This document shows, piece after piece, positions 32,195 to 44,899 of a DNA stretch of 64,000 nt (positions are counted from its first letter, which is position 1; every line of letters starts with the position of its first letter). Location of the stretch: positions 2,046,001 to 2,110,000 of the forward strand of contig WIUZ02000005.1 of NCBI GenBank assembly GCA_015956445.1, given 5' to 3'. The translations under genes and the position numbers were made by a program. The DNA is from Thelephora terrestris. Lineage: Eukaryota; Basidiomycota; Agaricomycetes; Thelephorales; Thelephoraceae. The notes beneath the pieces are model-generated. The model made no database searches, had not been told where the DNA came from, and saw only the letters and a list, made by a program, of their open reading frames with translations.

Positions 32195-34093
32195 GCGATT
32201 CTACGAGCCCCTCCCGACCACGTTTCAGTCATAGCGAAGCGTCTGGTCCCCTCCTAGAATCGTCGCGATCTTTCGGCTTCCTGCAGGCTCTCGATAGCAG
32301 AACTCCTCCCTCCTCTCAGCGATCATATAATCAGTTTTCATGCATGTCTCCCACATTGCCTCTCTCCTCATATGCACCACCATTGGCATCGTTTTCTGGC
32401 TCTTGTCTCCCTTTCTTTCCCGACCCTGTTCCTTTGTTTTCTTCAGATGTCTTGCCTTCGCCTCCCGTTCCTTCTCCTACCTCCCGTTCCTTTTCGCGAC
32501 TTGTTCCCGACCCTTTGGACTGTACTAATATTTCTTCGGACTCTTGTACTTCTTCGGACTTGGCACTTACTTTAGATTCTGACAATCAATTGTTTTCCTC
32601 TTATTCTGCGCATGACTTAAGTTCTCCCTCTTTGTTCCCCACAAGCCAGTTTGTTTCTCCTGATTTCTATCCTACCTCCTCTTGTTTTTCATTTTACGAA
32701 CAGCCTTCCTTCAATATCTCCCCTCCATCTTCTCCCGATGTTATTTCTACTCCCATTGGCTCATTACCTATTGTATCTTCTCCCTCCCGCACTATTCCCC
32801 TTCCTTCTCGACAGGTTCCTGATTTTAGATCTAGATTCCCTTCTCCATCTTCTCTTCGTAGTACTGGTCCTATTGTTTCCTCCACATCTTCCACTTCAGT
32901 AAATTTCTATAGTTCTCTCACCTCCTTTTTCACCTCCTTCCCCTCCATTGATCGTCGCGACGCCTTCCTGTCTTTTGCCGCCCTCCGTAACGCCATCCCG
33001 CCATCCCCTACAAATCCTTACACACCTCTCCAGCTTGCTAGCGTCTGGCTTACTGAGCACTTCACTCAGAGCCCCTTCCTGGATCTAGGTTCCGATGGCG
33101 ACTTTGAATCTCTTCTCTACAAGAAGGTGGCAAACAAGACTAGGCCGGTAGCGACGACCCTGCCAGAGAACTTCCGGATTGTCTGTCACGAGCATCCCGA
33201 TCCCCTTGCGAATCTCCTCCCTCTCCCTTCTCATCCTCCCGACTTTATCCCGACGGGGAGATTCACTCGCGAGCGCCGTGACAAGATGGACATCGGGAAG
33301 GATCTTCTCTGGCCTGAAGAGATCAAACTAGCTGAGTGGATTGTTGCCCAGCATCACGCAGCTTTCGCCTGGACTGACGAGGAACGAGGTGCCTTTGATC
33401 CCCAGTACTTCACGCCCATCGAGATCCCTCATATCTCGCATGTTCCGTGGGTTCTGAAGCAAGGTCCTATTCCTCGTGGCATCCTTCAGGAAGTCATCAG
33501 GATCATCGAGGACAAGTGGAGGTCAGGTGTCTATGAACCCTCCTCTTCGTCCTACAACTCCCGATGGTTTTGTGTCTTCAAGAAGGATGGCAAGTCCCTC
33601 CGCCTAGTCCACTCTCTGGAGCCGTTGAATGCAGTCACTGTTCGCAATGCCGCAATGCCTCCCTACGCCGAGATCGTTGCAGAGGACTTTGCTGCGCGAT
33701 CTATCTACACCACTCTCGACCTCTATGTTTCCTTCGATCAACGCCAGCTTCACGAGAGGTCTCGCGACATGACTACCTTCAACACTCCTCTGGGTTCCTT
33801 CAGGCTCACCGTTCTCCTGATGGGCTGGACGAACTCTCCCGCCGTTCTTCAGGGTGACGTCACTCACATCCTAAGACCCGAGATTCCTCACTGGACTCAA
33901 CCCTTTGCTGATGACGTCCCTATCAAAGGTCCTAAGTCTCGCTACGAGCTTCCCGACGGTTCCTACGAGACCATTCCTGACAATCCCGATATTCGGCGAT
34001 TTGTCTGGGAGCATCTCGAGGCTGTCCATCGTATCATCCAGCGAGTAGAGTCCTACGGAGCTACGTTCAGCGGGAAGAAGGCCTTTATTGGCA
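32195..34093 (+). pseudogene. Ty3/gypsy B ORF2, reverse transcriptase part, truncated
   Basis: A Ser/Pro-rich leader and then reverse transcriptase (LDLYVSFDQRQ, MGWTNSPAVLQ, FADDV) run without frameshift, so this copy has decayed less than A. It stops at GKKAFIG, where a palindrome-array element begins. RNase H and integrase are not found. The frame that continues to 34260 is only repeat sequence. Confidence 0.85.
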
Positions 34094-35040
34094 CAGGTTT
34101 CAGCTACTTTTTCCCCATGGGTCATGGGCCATACGGCGTGACAAAATCCCATGACCCATGGGCCATACGTCGCCGTACGACAGGTACAAATCCCCATGAC
34201 CCATGGACCGTACGATGGTGTGTGGGCCCCATGACCCATGGGTTGTACGGTGCTGTATGACAGTATGGCCTGTCCATGACCCATGGGTTGTACGATGCCG
34301 TACGGTGGTATGCCCTTCCCATGACCCATGGGCCGTACGGTGGTGCTGGACAGCCATCCACCCTGCCCATGACCCATGGGGCGTACAGCGCCGTACGGTG
34401 GTATGCCCTGCCCATGACCCATGGAGCGTACGGCGCCGTACGGTGGTATGCCCTGCCCATGACCCATGGGTCGTACGGCGCCGTACGGGGGTTTGCCCTA
34501 CCCATGACCCATGGAGCGTACGGCGCCGTACGACAGTATGCCCTGCCCATGACCCATGGGTCGTACGGCGCCGTATGGTGGTATGCCCTGCCCATGACCC
34601 ATGGGTTGTACGGCGCCGTACGGGGGGTTGCCCTACCCATGACCCATGGGTCGTATGGCGCCGTACGGGGGTTTGCCCTACCCATGACCCATGGAGCGTA
34701 CGGCGCCGTACGACAGTATGCCCTGCCCATGGGTCGTATGGCGCCGTACGGGGGTTTGCCCTACCCATGACCCATGGAGCGTACGGCGCCGTACGACAGT
34801 ATGCCCTGCCCATGACCCATGGAGCGTACGACGCCGTACGGTGGTATGCCCTACCCATGACCCATGGGTCGTACGGCGCCGTACGGGGGTTTGCCCTACC
34901 CATGACCCATGGAGCGCACGGCGCCGTACGACAGTATGCCCTGCCCATGACCCATGGAGCATACGACGCCGTATGGTGGTATGCCCTACCCATGACCCAT
35001 GGGTCGTACGGTGCCGTACGGTGGTATGCCCTACCCATGA
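34092..35040. mobile_element. Palindrome-array element related to the 3.67-kb hairpin, truncated at right
   Basis: It begins CACAGGTTTCAGCTACTTTTT, close to the left end of the hairpin element (CACAGGGTTCAGCTATC), and is followed by the same CCATGGGTCATGGG motif. It consists of about 20 units of 45 bp. The right end is missing; a CACTA-like end at 35041 cuts the array. Confidence 0.75.
34370..35040. repeat. 45-bp tandem array with 16-bp palindromes
   Basis: The unit contains CCCATGACCCATGG and the perfect palindrome CGTACGGCGCCGTACG, with alternate spacers (GGTGGTATGCCCTG or GGGGTTTGCCCTA). The period of 45 bp is a multiple of three and leaves frames open on both strands, which I treat as artefacts. 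Confidence 0.88.
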
Positions 35041-35460
35041 CACTGGGGGCGGACCCCCACTTACCCACCAGGTACATTGTGAGTTCGTCATGAGTTCTGA
35101 AACTAAGTACCTAGCACAAACCCACCAGGTCCACATTGATCACTTTTAGAATTTACTCTCCAATTTACCCCCCACAGACCCAACAGGCCTGGCTTGATTA
35201 CTTTTCTAATGTACCCACAATTTACTCAGTCAAAAACCCAGTAGGTACCATTTACAAAATACCCCTGAAAAACCCACCAAATTACCCAATGGGTATGTTG
35301 CTGGCCGAATTTGTAAGTACATTTACAAAGTACCCACAAGGTACGTCCCTAAATTCCCCCCAAGAAATGCGGCGGGTCTGGCTAGTGTACACCGTGAGTA
35401 CCATCACAAAGTACCCTGTATTTGACCCTGCCGAACCCAGTGGGCCCGTGAAGATCATAT
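35041..35460. mobile_element. CACTA-like left end of a different, longer element (right end not found)
   Basis: It starts CACTGGGGGCGGACCCCCACTT, then AT-rich sequence with repeated TACCCACCAGGT- and AAAGTACCC-type motifs, as in subterminal regions of CACTA elements. No CCCCCAGTG partner to the right has a matching interior. It is therefore truncated, or its right boundary lies elsewhere; similar motif density continues to about 35780. Confidence 0.55.
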
Positions 35461-37205
35461 AATTAAATTGATCTCGATGTACTCGGGAAGGAACCTGCCG
35501 GGCGCTTTGCGAACGAACGCCTCGTGTTTGGTCTCAAAGTGCCCGGCAATTCACACAACCCGGGACCGCCGGTGTAGTTCGGCATCACTTTCCCAAAGAA
35601 CCCATCAATGCCACGAGGCGGAACTCGTGTCGTTCGGCGTGGGTTCTTTCGAAAGGTACCCCGTTGTTTGCACACCGGGTATTTCGCACCGCTTTCTTTC
35701 ATGATTTACTATTTGAAATACCTACCGGTTTCCTTTTTGTATTTATTTTAGAAAGTACCCGCTATTTACTCGGCGGGTTCGGCTTGCGCAAATCGCGAAC
35801 CGAATATAACATCCGAAACACGAATCGGGTGTTATCGGGTTCGAGTCGCGGTTCTGTTGTTGGTCGGGTCGGCGTTGTGTCGGTCGTCGTGAACGATGTC
35901 TAGTAGATTATTTTTTGAGTTGGGTTGAAGGTTGTGTCAGCGGTTGATCTCAAGATTTTGCTAAAAAAATAACAGTCGTTTCGAATCATACTTGGATCAC
36001 ACAAAGGAAGACAGAGGGCGACGCAGTGGTTTAATCTATTGAAAACTAGACGACTCGAAGGAAATCCTGGATGTTATCGCGATCGGCCCACGAGAGAGGG
36101 CGCGAAGATCGAAAGATGTGAAGCGAAGGTGGGATCGCGGCGGGCGGCGGGCGAGGAACGATGGAAGCCAAGAACGGGTTGTTTGAGTGCCTCGCCAGGG
36201 GTATCGACGGGTGGTGTGGACGGATCGTCTTGATGGGCGTCGAGTACTTTGTATCGTGAAGTGTGGTTCGTCCATGTCGGTGGGACCTGATGCACGGGTT
36301 GGGACGAGATGGGATGCGGCGGGAGGGCTGTAGGCAGGTAGATTCCCCAATGATCTCCTTGCTTCGATAATTGTGGAAGTCGGGTGGGCTTGAGGGACGG
36401 TTGACGAGACCCCAGAAGATCGCATTAGCGTTTTCGCGAGCAACGCAAGGGTGGAAAATGAGAAAACTAAGTGGATAGGGAACGAAAAACACACCGTTTA
36501 GGACAAACCCCCGAGATAAAACACAAGATTGCGCGACCTCCTGTGTCGTTTTCTGTGAGATTGGAAGATGCGCCCTATGTCACGGATATCGTCAGGCTAT
36601 CCCGGAACCAGACGACGTCGAGATCACTCACGATTGTGCAGCATCGGGTGGGGGGGATGGCTCCAAACGGCTGTCGGGATGGATGACGGAAGCTAGGCCA
36701 GGACGTCGAAGCATCCTAGGTGCGCCGATGACCCGCCCAGGTGTTCTCGATGGTGGAGGACTCGTGGACGACAACGATTTTAGTGTTGCCGCGTGGTCGG
36801 TGACTGGTCGAAATAAATCCCACGGCGTAGAGGAGGTATTTTATGCGATGTTATGTGTGTTATTTCGTCCGTAATAAAAGGTACAAAATGAAATGCAATA
36901 ACCTAGGGCGGAACAGATCGCCCAGACTATAAAAGACGACGGAAACCCGGGTACAATCGCGCCCCACCATTGAGGAAATTTGAGTCACCGGAGGTGATTG
37001 TACTTCTCAGCCTCGAGATCTGTAGGCTACGGGGCGTCTGATCTTGAGGTAGATCAATGGGGTGACGGCTAACTCAAACAAACATTCGCGAAGTCACAAA
37101 TAACATAGATACGACGCCCTTCAGCCCTGTGTACACAGAATGAGAAACGGATCTCACCATGGTTCCTCCTAGAGCTGCGCATACCCGCGTCAGCACTCAG
37201 TAAGC
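35461..37205. other. No gene recognised
   Basis: Several short frames occur (such as 36036-36494 on the minus strand), but none has a domain or convincing exon structure. The left part may belong to the CACTA-like element. Confidence 0.35.
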
Positions 37206-37835
37206 TAAGTATAGACGCCAGGTATACCAGAATGACACGAAGAAACCCTGGCTATACTTCCCCCGATGAGAGCGACGTAGTGGTCGGGCGCGAACTGAAG
37301 AAATCCAACGATATCCGAGAGAGGGCGGCCAACGACGTCGGTGAGGACGTGGATGTGGCTACAGTCAGCAAGAGTTTCGGTAGGACCGTACGAGTCCATG
37401 AACTTGGTGCGCTCGAACCGGCCTTCAATCAGCTTCTTGCCGAATGAATCTCAAGGTTGGGCGGCCGTCGAGAGGAATACACTGGGTGCACAACGAACGT
37501 AGCATTCTGATAACGAAGTAAGCAGCGATACTTACAATTGAGGGCATCGTGAACCAGACGCCACCGAATTTTTTTGACCCTTCCGAGTTCGGTGAGACCA
37601 AGACGGGGAGGACCGAAGTGGGATTTCAAAGTGGAGGGGTCTGTGAGGGGGGTAACACTGAATGTTTCAACAACACGATGTTGACCAGCTTCTGGTGAGA
37701 TGACATCTTGATCCTAACAATCGACGGGGGGAATGCCTCGACAGCAACTTCGGCTTCTTGGGGATCAGCAGATGCGGGGTATAGAGCAGCAGCAGGATGG
37801 TGAGTGTGGGCGTTCCTCGGGGATCCGATGACCAC
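37206..37835 (-). pseudogene. Decayed PKS enoyl-reductase fragment
   Basis: The minus-strand frame around 37700-37830 (PASADPQEAEVAVEAF, SHQKLVN) and around 37540-37600 (GLTELGRVKKI, LVHDALN) parallel 43230 and 42950 in the PKS remnant (SSEVEVAVEAF, GLVEVGKIEKN, LVHDALS). Frames are broken between the parts. Further on is KFMDSYGPTE, where YGPTE resembles the A5 motif of adenylation domains, but the context is too short to be sure. It is a second, more degenerate piece of a PKS-type gene. Confidence 0.55.
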
Positions 37836-37860
37836 GAACCTGATGCTCGGACCTCTGGAC

Positions 37861-38806
37861 AGCGGGACGGACGAAAACCGCGCTAGATCCGCTTATCTCG
37901 GAATCGTCCTCAAGGATTTTGGTGTTTGGCAGTTAATATACATCTGCCCCTCCTCAATAAATAAAGTGATGCCTTCCAGAAAGGAACGGGGCGTACAGCA
38001 AACCGAACCTCCTCGGCGACGAGGCCAGCGGTGACTCCCAAACCACCGATGTCAGCAACATCGTCTTTCAGATGACCCACGATTCTCCCTCGTCTTGACC
38101 CTTTCAGCAAGCTCGCCCTCGTCCCCGTGTAGGGGTTCTTCGACACTAAGGCAAAAAGGTCCTTCCTCGAAGCGAATACCAACTAAACGAGTGACGCGTG
38201 AGTGATGTGGGGTAAGGAAGAAAACCGAATAACAAACTGTGGCGAATCACTGAGTCCCTGGTATTTCCTTCTCGATTGACATCGTAGCCCAAATGGAAGG
38301 CTTTGGGAAGAGGACGCTATGGTTGGAGGCAAGATCGCTTGAGGGCGAAGTGACAGTCGATAAGGAAGTCGCGAAAAAATCAATCGCCTTATCTGGACGT
38401 GATGGGGCCGTTGCCAAACACGGCCAAACAACCCGAATCGTGAATCAATGGGGTCGTTAGGCCCCCCACTGGCTCTCACAAGTGTTGGATACCATACGTG
38501 GTAAGAGTAGGCGAGGGTGTAGTAGAGGTGGCCAGGGGGATGGGATAAACCAAAGTTGAGAAGTCGGAAGAAAATGGTGTCTTCAGTGGAATTGTTCGCC
38601 CTGACTTCGGTCTGGCTGGGGGGGGTAACGCTTGATGATCATCATCACCACACCAGCGACGATGCCGTATGCCATGGAACGTAAAAACTCGACTAAAACG
38701 AAGATTATGAACCCACTTCACCCGATGTCGAGCTATCGCGACTGTAAGAAAGAAGAAAAAAAACAGCGCGCAGAATTTCACACCTTCGGCGAGTAAACCC
38801 TCCAAA
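37861..38806 (-). pseudogene. Duplicated putative membrane-protein gene, copy B, 3' part
   Basis: This matches 44900-45591 plus 46057-46330 in order and orientation, with scattered substitutions. Copy A has about 465 bp (45592-46056) that is absent here. Coding potential includes DPIDSRFGLFGRVWQRPHH and RKDLFALVSKNPYTGTRASL. Its 5' part is not adjacent: the PKS-NRPS remnant and a CACTA-like element intervene. Confidence 0.6.
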
Positions 38807-39646
38807 CACTGGGGGCAAGGGGTCACTTACCTAGCAGATACATCGTGATTACATTGTGATTTTTTAGACAATGTGTCCAGCCTGTAGCCAGGAGGTACAT
38901 GCTGAGTTCTTTTACAAGGTACCCATCAATGCGACCACAATGTGGCCAGTGGGTCCATCTTGATCACTTTTACAAAGTGCCCATCAATTTGATCACAATG
39001 TGCCCTGTGGGTCCATGCAGGATACATTGTAAAAGTATTCATCAAAGTGGCCACTGGGCACTTTGTGAAAGAAACCCCTGGGTTCTTTCACAATATTATT
39101 TACAATTTATCCTACTGGGTGCCTGAGCCACTCATTGAGAGTTCTTTCAAAAAGTAACCAGCAATGTGACCACAATGTCCCCAGGAGGTTCTCCTTAATG
39201 TTTTCACAATGAACTCTCAATGTGGTTGGATTTCACAACAAACTCTCAAAGAAACCATTGAGTATCTGATTGAATACTTTGTGGACACATTGCTGGATAC
39301 TTTATGAAAGAACTTTCAATGAGTGGCTCAGGTGTATGCTGGACACATTGTAAGCCAAATTGTGAAAGAACCCAGGGATTTCTTTCACAAAGTGCCCAGT
39401 GGCCACTTTGATGAATACTTTTACAATGTATCCTGCATGGACCCACAGGGCACATTGTGATCGAATTGATGGATACTTTGTAAAAGTGATCAAGATGGAC
39501 CCACTGGCCACATTGTGGTCACATTGATGGGTACTTTGTAAAAGAACTCAGCATGTACCTCCTGGCTACAGGCTGGACACATTGTCTAAAAAATCACAAT
39601 GTAATCACAATGTATCTGCTGGGTAAGTGACCCCTTGCCCCCAGTG
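38807..39646. mobile_element. Palindromic CACTA-like element, 840-bp subfamily, copy 2
   Basis: The length is identical to the copy at 4930 (840 bp), with the same CACTGGGGGCAAGGGG ends and near-full-length inverted repeats. It is flanked by AAA on both sides (38804-38806 and 39647-39649). It lies in the duplicated gene just next to the junction with the PKS-NRPS remnant. Confidence 0.88.
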
Positions 39647-39662
39647 AAACATCCTCGCCATC

Positions 39663-42600
39663 CTTGTCTGGACCGACACCTTGTTTACTCAGCAAACGCG
39701 CGAGACGGTTGGCCTTGGAATTGAGCTGAGCGTAGGTGAGGTATTGATCCTCGAACTCGATGGCGACCGTGGTGGGCGTCTGCTTGGCCTGAGCTTCGAC
39801 AAGCTGGTGTAATTTACGCTCGACAGGGTTGATAGGACCAGAGATAGATAATTCCTTCACGAGGCGGGCGTGCTCTTGGTCGCTGACGGCGGAAACGTCG
39901 CCAATCTTGACGTGGGGGTTCCATCCGAGAGTGTCGACCAAGTTGCAGTATGCGTCCAGGAACTGACGAGCGGTCTCCTCGGTGTACAAGTAATTGTCGA
40001 AGCGCAAGATGACCTCGCCAGTCTTGTAGTGGACTGTAAGCAGAAGCTCGTATTTCTCCTCACCGTTTGGAAATGAAATCACGGCGGTGGTGGTGATGTC
40101 GGAGGTGTCGAGGCGGCCGGTGATGCTCATGTTCAGACCACCAGGAGCGAACAAGTGCTTGAAGTAGGGACGGTCTTGAGAAGATGTCTTGGTCTGAGAC
40201 ACAATGTCTTCGAGAGTAACGTCGTCGTCGGAGAGGTCAGTGACCAGATCCAAACGGAGCTTCTCCAGGTATTCAGCAAAGGTCGTCTCGTCCTCGAGGG
40301 TAGTGCGGATCGGGAGCATGTTGGCGAAGAAACCCAGAACCTCCTGGAGCTGAGCCATAGAGCGCTGAGTGACAGCTGTCCCGACGACAGACGAGTTCTG
40401 GGACAAGGAGGAGCAGGTTGTATGCAGCGAAGAAGGCGGAGAAGGAGGTGGCAGAAGTCGTGGCAACGTAGTCGTTGTACCTCGTTAGAGCGGACGATCC
40501 GATCCGGCCCTCGATCTGGGTGATGGGGCTCTGCTCAACCTCGGAAGGCTTGGCGAGAGTCAAGATCGGCGGCTGGACTCCATCCAATTTCTTGCTCCAG
40601 TATTTGATCTGCTCATCACGAAGCTCGGCGCGACAATCGGCGGTGCGGATAAGCCAGTCGCTGAAATCGGAGTAGTGGAGTTGAACCGGCGGAAGGCTGT
40701 CGATACCGTGGACATAGAGCTGGAAGAGGTCGTAGAAGAAGATGTCAAGCGAAGTCTCGTCGGTCATGCTATGATGGACAGTGATGTCGTATGCTTTCTG
40801 GTAAGCATCGGGCTCGTTGCTGAAGTCGATGACCGAAGCGTTGCGGACGTTGGCCGAGGGGTAGATGGTTTGCCCTTTTCCTCATCCCAGTGGAAAGTCG
40901 TGCCGAAGGAACCGTGCCTGTTAATGGTCTCCTCAAACGCCTTGGTCATTCTATCGAGATCGATGGGGACCTTGGATTCCACGGTGACGAAGTAGCCCTC
41001 GTGGGCACCCCATTGAGTAGCACCAAAGCGCTTCATCGCCTGATCGACAACGGTGACGTTCCTTCCCCTGGAGTTGTCGTATTCGAGCTGTAGAAAATGA
41101 AAAGTGAGTAAACTTCGACAAAGTGTAGCGCTTGACAACACACTTGAGCCAACCAAATGCGGTACTGGTGGGGGGAAGCGTCGGTTCGTCGTAGACCTAA
41201 CGATCGTTCAAGATAGGAACGAGGGGTTGACCGTACTTGGCGGAACCATCGTCAAGAGCGGTAGAGGAACCTGACTCCGATTCCGTTGCCCGAGATTTGG
41301 CGATGAGCTCGTTCGGGACGCCAACCGACATCGATCCCAACAACTCGATCTGAGACATGCTGATGCCGAAGGCGCCCTTCAGCTGGGAACTGAATCGAGT
41401 GGCTGTGTGCGGAACCGCATTAGTTGTGCAAAAGAAAGAAACAGAATGTTTAAGCGTACCGGCAAGAGAATCCAGACCGTAAGAGGTGATCAGAGCATTA
41501 TCCGATATCTGTTCGACACAGAGTCCGAGAAGGTTAGAAAGCAAGCTGGTGATTCTCCGCCGTCTTCCTTTGAAGCGCCATCGACGGCCAATAGCCTGGG
41601 AGGAAGCAAATGCCCGAAAAGGAGAGAGTCGCAAGTTTCGAAGACCTCGCCGCAGGACTTGTGGTTGAGGGGAGGCAAGTAGTGAGGGATCTTGCGGACG
41701 ATAGAGTCTCCTATGAACTCGCAGACTTGAGGGGTGGTCATTCCGAGCTTGCTGAGCTTGGCGGTGTTGGCACCACCTTTTGTCGACTGAACGAGTCGCT
41801 TGAAGATAACAGAATCCGTGATTCGTGGGAAGGACGTGGAGATGGCGTTCGGTAAAGTCTCGGCGATCTTGTCAAGATACAACTGGGCAACGAGATAAGG
41901 AGCCTGACCAGCGTTACCGAAGACGGTGCCGATGGTGGAGAACAGCAAATTGAAGTCGATCTTGTTCAGGTCAACGAGTTCCAGGATGACGTTGAGGGCG
42001 GCGACCTTGGACCGGTATACATCGTCGAAGTGCTGCTGGGTGAGATTTGCGAACGAAAAGTCCCTCAAGACGACAGTCATCAACATGATGCCACCGAGGG
42101 GTCCAACGGCTTCGGCAGTCTGGATGAGCTTAGCCATGTCCGCCTTGCTCAAAGCATCACAGGAGATAGCTTTGGCATCACCACCCTTGTTGTTGATATC
42201 TCTGAGGTACAATGTGTCGACGGGAGAGAGAGCCTTACGACCACGACGAGGAGTGAGGTAGATGTGACGGGCGCCGTGGTTGAACATCCAGACTGTGATT
42301 CCGATACCAAACTCACTGCAACCACCGATCAAGAGGTACGTCTTGCGAAGATCGAACAGTTGGGCAGCGGGGTCAATTCGAACGTTCTCCGGACGAGGAG
42401 TTTTGACGACGAGGACCTGGGAAGAAGTGATGTTCTCGACTGGGGAAAGCTTGAACGGATTGGCCACGTGCGCATTAAGGACGGCGTCGAGGAAAGCGGT
42501 CAACTTGGCAGGGTGCTTCTTCGCCAAGGTGGCAATGTCGACGATCCTGGCGGCAGGAGCATCTGCAGGGAGTTTGACGGGATCGCTGGTCTGCTTGTTG

Positions 42601-44490
42601 TGAACATAGAGACCGAAGGAGGAGATGATATCGACAACGAGAGCGAGATCGACGCGACCAGTGGAGTTGAAAATGAGGTCGAATCCTTCGACACTGGAAG
42701 CCTCAAGCTGTTCCTTGGCAGCCGCAAGAGCGGTAGAAGCGGAGGCGTTCACAGCGATCGACTTGACGTCAATGCCGAACTCAGTAGACAAGATGCGAGC
42801 CTCAGATTTTGACGCGACGGTGAAGAGCGCTGACGCCCCCAAGTTCTGGACGATTTGAATCGCAGCGCGACCGACACCTGTGATTATGGGTCAACACAAA
42901 AATTCAGAGAACAAAGAGGAGGGGAGGCGTACGAGATAGGGCATCGTGGACAAGAACAATCGAGTTCTTCTCAATCTTACCCACTTCGACCAATCCAACC
43001 CAGGCGGGGAGGGTGGTATCGGGCAATGAGACCGCATCTGTTACTGAGACGGTCTCAGGAAGAGAAGTAATGGCCCTCCTATCGACAATGATGGTGTCGA
43101 CGAGCTTCTGGTGCGAGTAACCGAGTACTTTCTTTCCATCAACGCTTCCGACGAAGGCGGTGAGAGGGGCGCCGTCCTCGAGGTCTGTGATACCGAACGC
43201 TTCGACAGCAACTTCGACCTCGCTTGATCCGGGGAGAGGAGGGTAGGCAGCAGCCACAGACCGGTGGCCATGGGAACTTTTTGAGTATCCGAAGTGGTGA
43301 ATCTCGACGTTCCTAGTGCCGGAGATCCCTGAACAGCGCGACGAACCAATACCTCGCCAGCTGCGGTAACCTTCAGGTGATCTTCCAAAATCTTGGGATT
43401 CTGGCGAATGGTATGAACCCAGCCCTCGCGCTCATCAACGGTCAGGGAGGTGTCTTCGAAGAGAACAGAGTCTCTTCAGAGATGGGACCGGCAACAACGC
43501 CCAAAGCGCCGATGCCCCCGGCATCATCATTTCCCCCGACCCATAGCTCTCCATCAGCAGACATTTGTTTGACCTTCTCGACTAACATTCCTTCATTTCC
43601 CTGGAGGAAGTGGTGGAAAACGACTTTGGTGGTAAGTTCTTCGGGAAGGACGGAAGGTGGGGTGAAGATCCTAGCAAGAATAACGCTCTGGCCAGCGGGG
43701 AGGTCCTGAGTGACGACATCGCAGCCCAAATCTGCCTAGAGTTTGAAACAAATTCTTGCGCGCTAAGTGAGACGAATCCTTCTTCCTCTGATGGGCTTCC
43801 AGCTGCGGAGCACGTCAGCAGACAAACAGGGCGCTCCGGAGAAATATGCTTACAGTGAACGAGGAAGATGACAGTGCCATGGGGAGCGAGGAGCCTGGGG
43901 AACGATTCAAAGTTCATTGGCGTCTTGGAGATGTCGAGGTTCACGAGGATCACATCGACACTGGAAGGGGTCAGCGTCAATTACCAAACACACGTGCCAA
44001 ATACGCACGTCGCATCACGAATAGGAACGCTTTGATCGGCAAAGGTGGCGGTATCGATGATAGTTGAGCGGCCGTGAGGGTATTTGAGCGCGTTAACCTT
44101 TGCATCGGCAGCCTCTGCATCAACACCAGCAGCGAAATAGTCGACGGCAAACCGGTGGGTAGCGAGAAGGCTCGACAACTTAGCATCAACGACTCGAGCA
44201 ACGGAGCTAGAAGAGTCGAGGTCCAGAACTCGGGACACGAAGCGCTTGGTATTGGTGCGGGCACTGATTAGGAGAGTCTCGAGGACTGGAAGGAAGGTTC
44301 CGTTGAAGTCAAAGGTCTTATTGGTCATGTTCATGAACGAACAGAAACCGATCTGGGTGATGGAATCGAGGATGCCGGGGTGGATACAGTACCCCTTTCC
44401 GTGAACGTCAGGCGTGTCTTCGGGGATCTCGAATCGAGCGATGTAAGCCTTTCCGGTCTCTGGGGAGTTCGACAGTGTGTCACTGCCCAC
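39663..44490 (-). pseudogene. PKS-NRPS hybrid remnant (DH-MT-like-ER-KR-ACP-C-A start)
   Basis: Domains on the minus strand, N to C: dehydratase end (IHPGILDSITQIGF), methyltransferase-like region with NLDISKTPMNFESFPRLL, enoyl reductase (SEVEVAVEAFGI), ketoreductase (YLLIGGCSEFGIG, LLFSTIGTVFGNAGQAPY), acyl carrier (SYGLDSLA), condensation (VHHSMTDETSLDIFF, GFFANMLPIR), and the first 60 residues of an adenylation domain. Ketosynthase, acyltransferase and most of adenylation are missing. Frameshifts occur between KR and ACP (near 41570) and within condensation (near 40400). A functional enzyme would have made a reduced polyketide joined to an amino acid; this copy cannot. Confidence 0.82.
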
Positions 44491-44890
44491 GGAAATGATT
44501 CCCTCGATTGGCCGCGATGCGATCTCTGGCTAATCTTCTGATCGTAACTCTGTCCGGCGTTCCTAGAAGAGACCTTGTTTTCAATTGAATCCGGAGAACG
44601 GGGTAAATAACACGAACCAGATCCTCCAGGGAGGTACGGAGCCGGAAGATTGCAGGCTGACGTGGAGTTGGGGGACTGCCAAGACGAACGTCTTGGACAG
44701 GAGAGTCGTTGAGGTGGTTTGAGGGCATGCTACTTGATGAGTTTTCCACGATAAGTGGGTCGAGAAACGGATAAAGGCACGAGTTTGAAGGTGAGATGTG
44801 GGCAACGGAAAAGGAGCATGGTGGACTCCGGCCTTTTAAGGCTCTTAAGGTCATGTCCTCACGCTATGGCGAGTTGGCGGTGTGGATATC
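44455..44890 (-). pseudogene. Duplicated gene, copy B, 5' part
   Basis: This matches 46636-47060: a start at MPSNHLNDSPVQD, then TPRQPAIFRLRTSLEDLVR and the SNSPET end. After SNSPET the sequence passes directly into the PKS dehydratase region, whereas copy A continues with its own sequence. It is therefore the 5' half of a gene whose 3' half is now at 37861-38806. Confidence 0.6.
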
Positions 44891-44899
44891 AATCTTGAA

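Noticed and set aside
34100-35150. Long ORFs on both strands over the 45-bp array
   Set aside because: The unit length is a multiple of three without stops, and frames are open on both strands at once. This is repeat sequence.
36036-36494. 152-residue minus-strand ORF as a gene
   Set aside because: No recognisable domain, no introns, other frames also open, and it sits in rearranged sequence.
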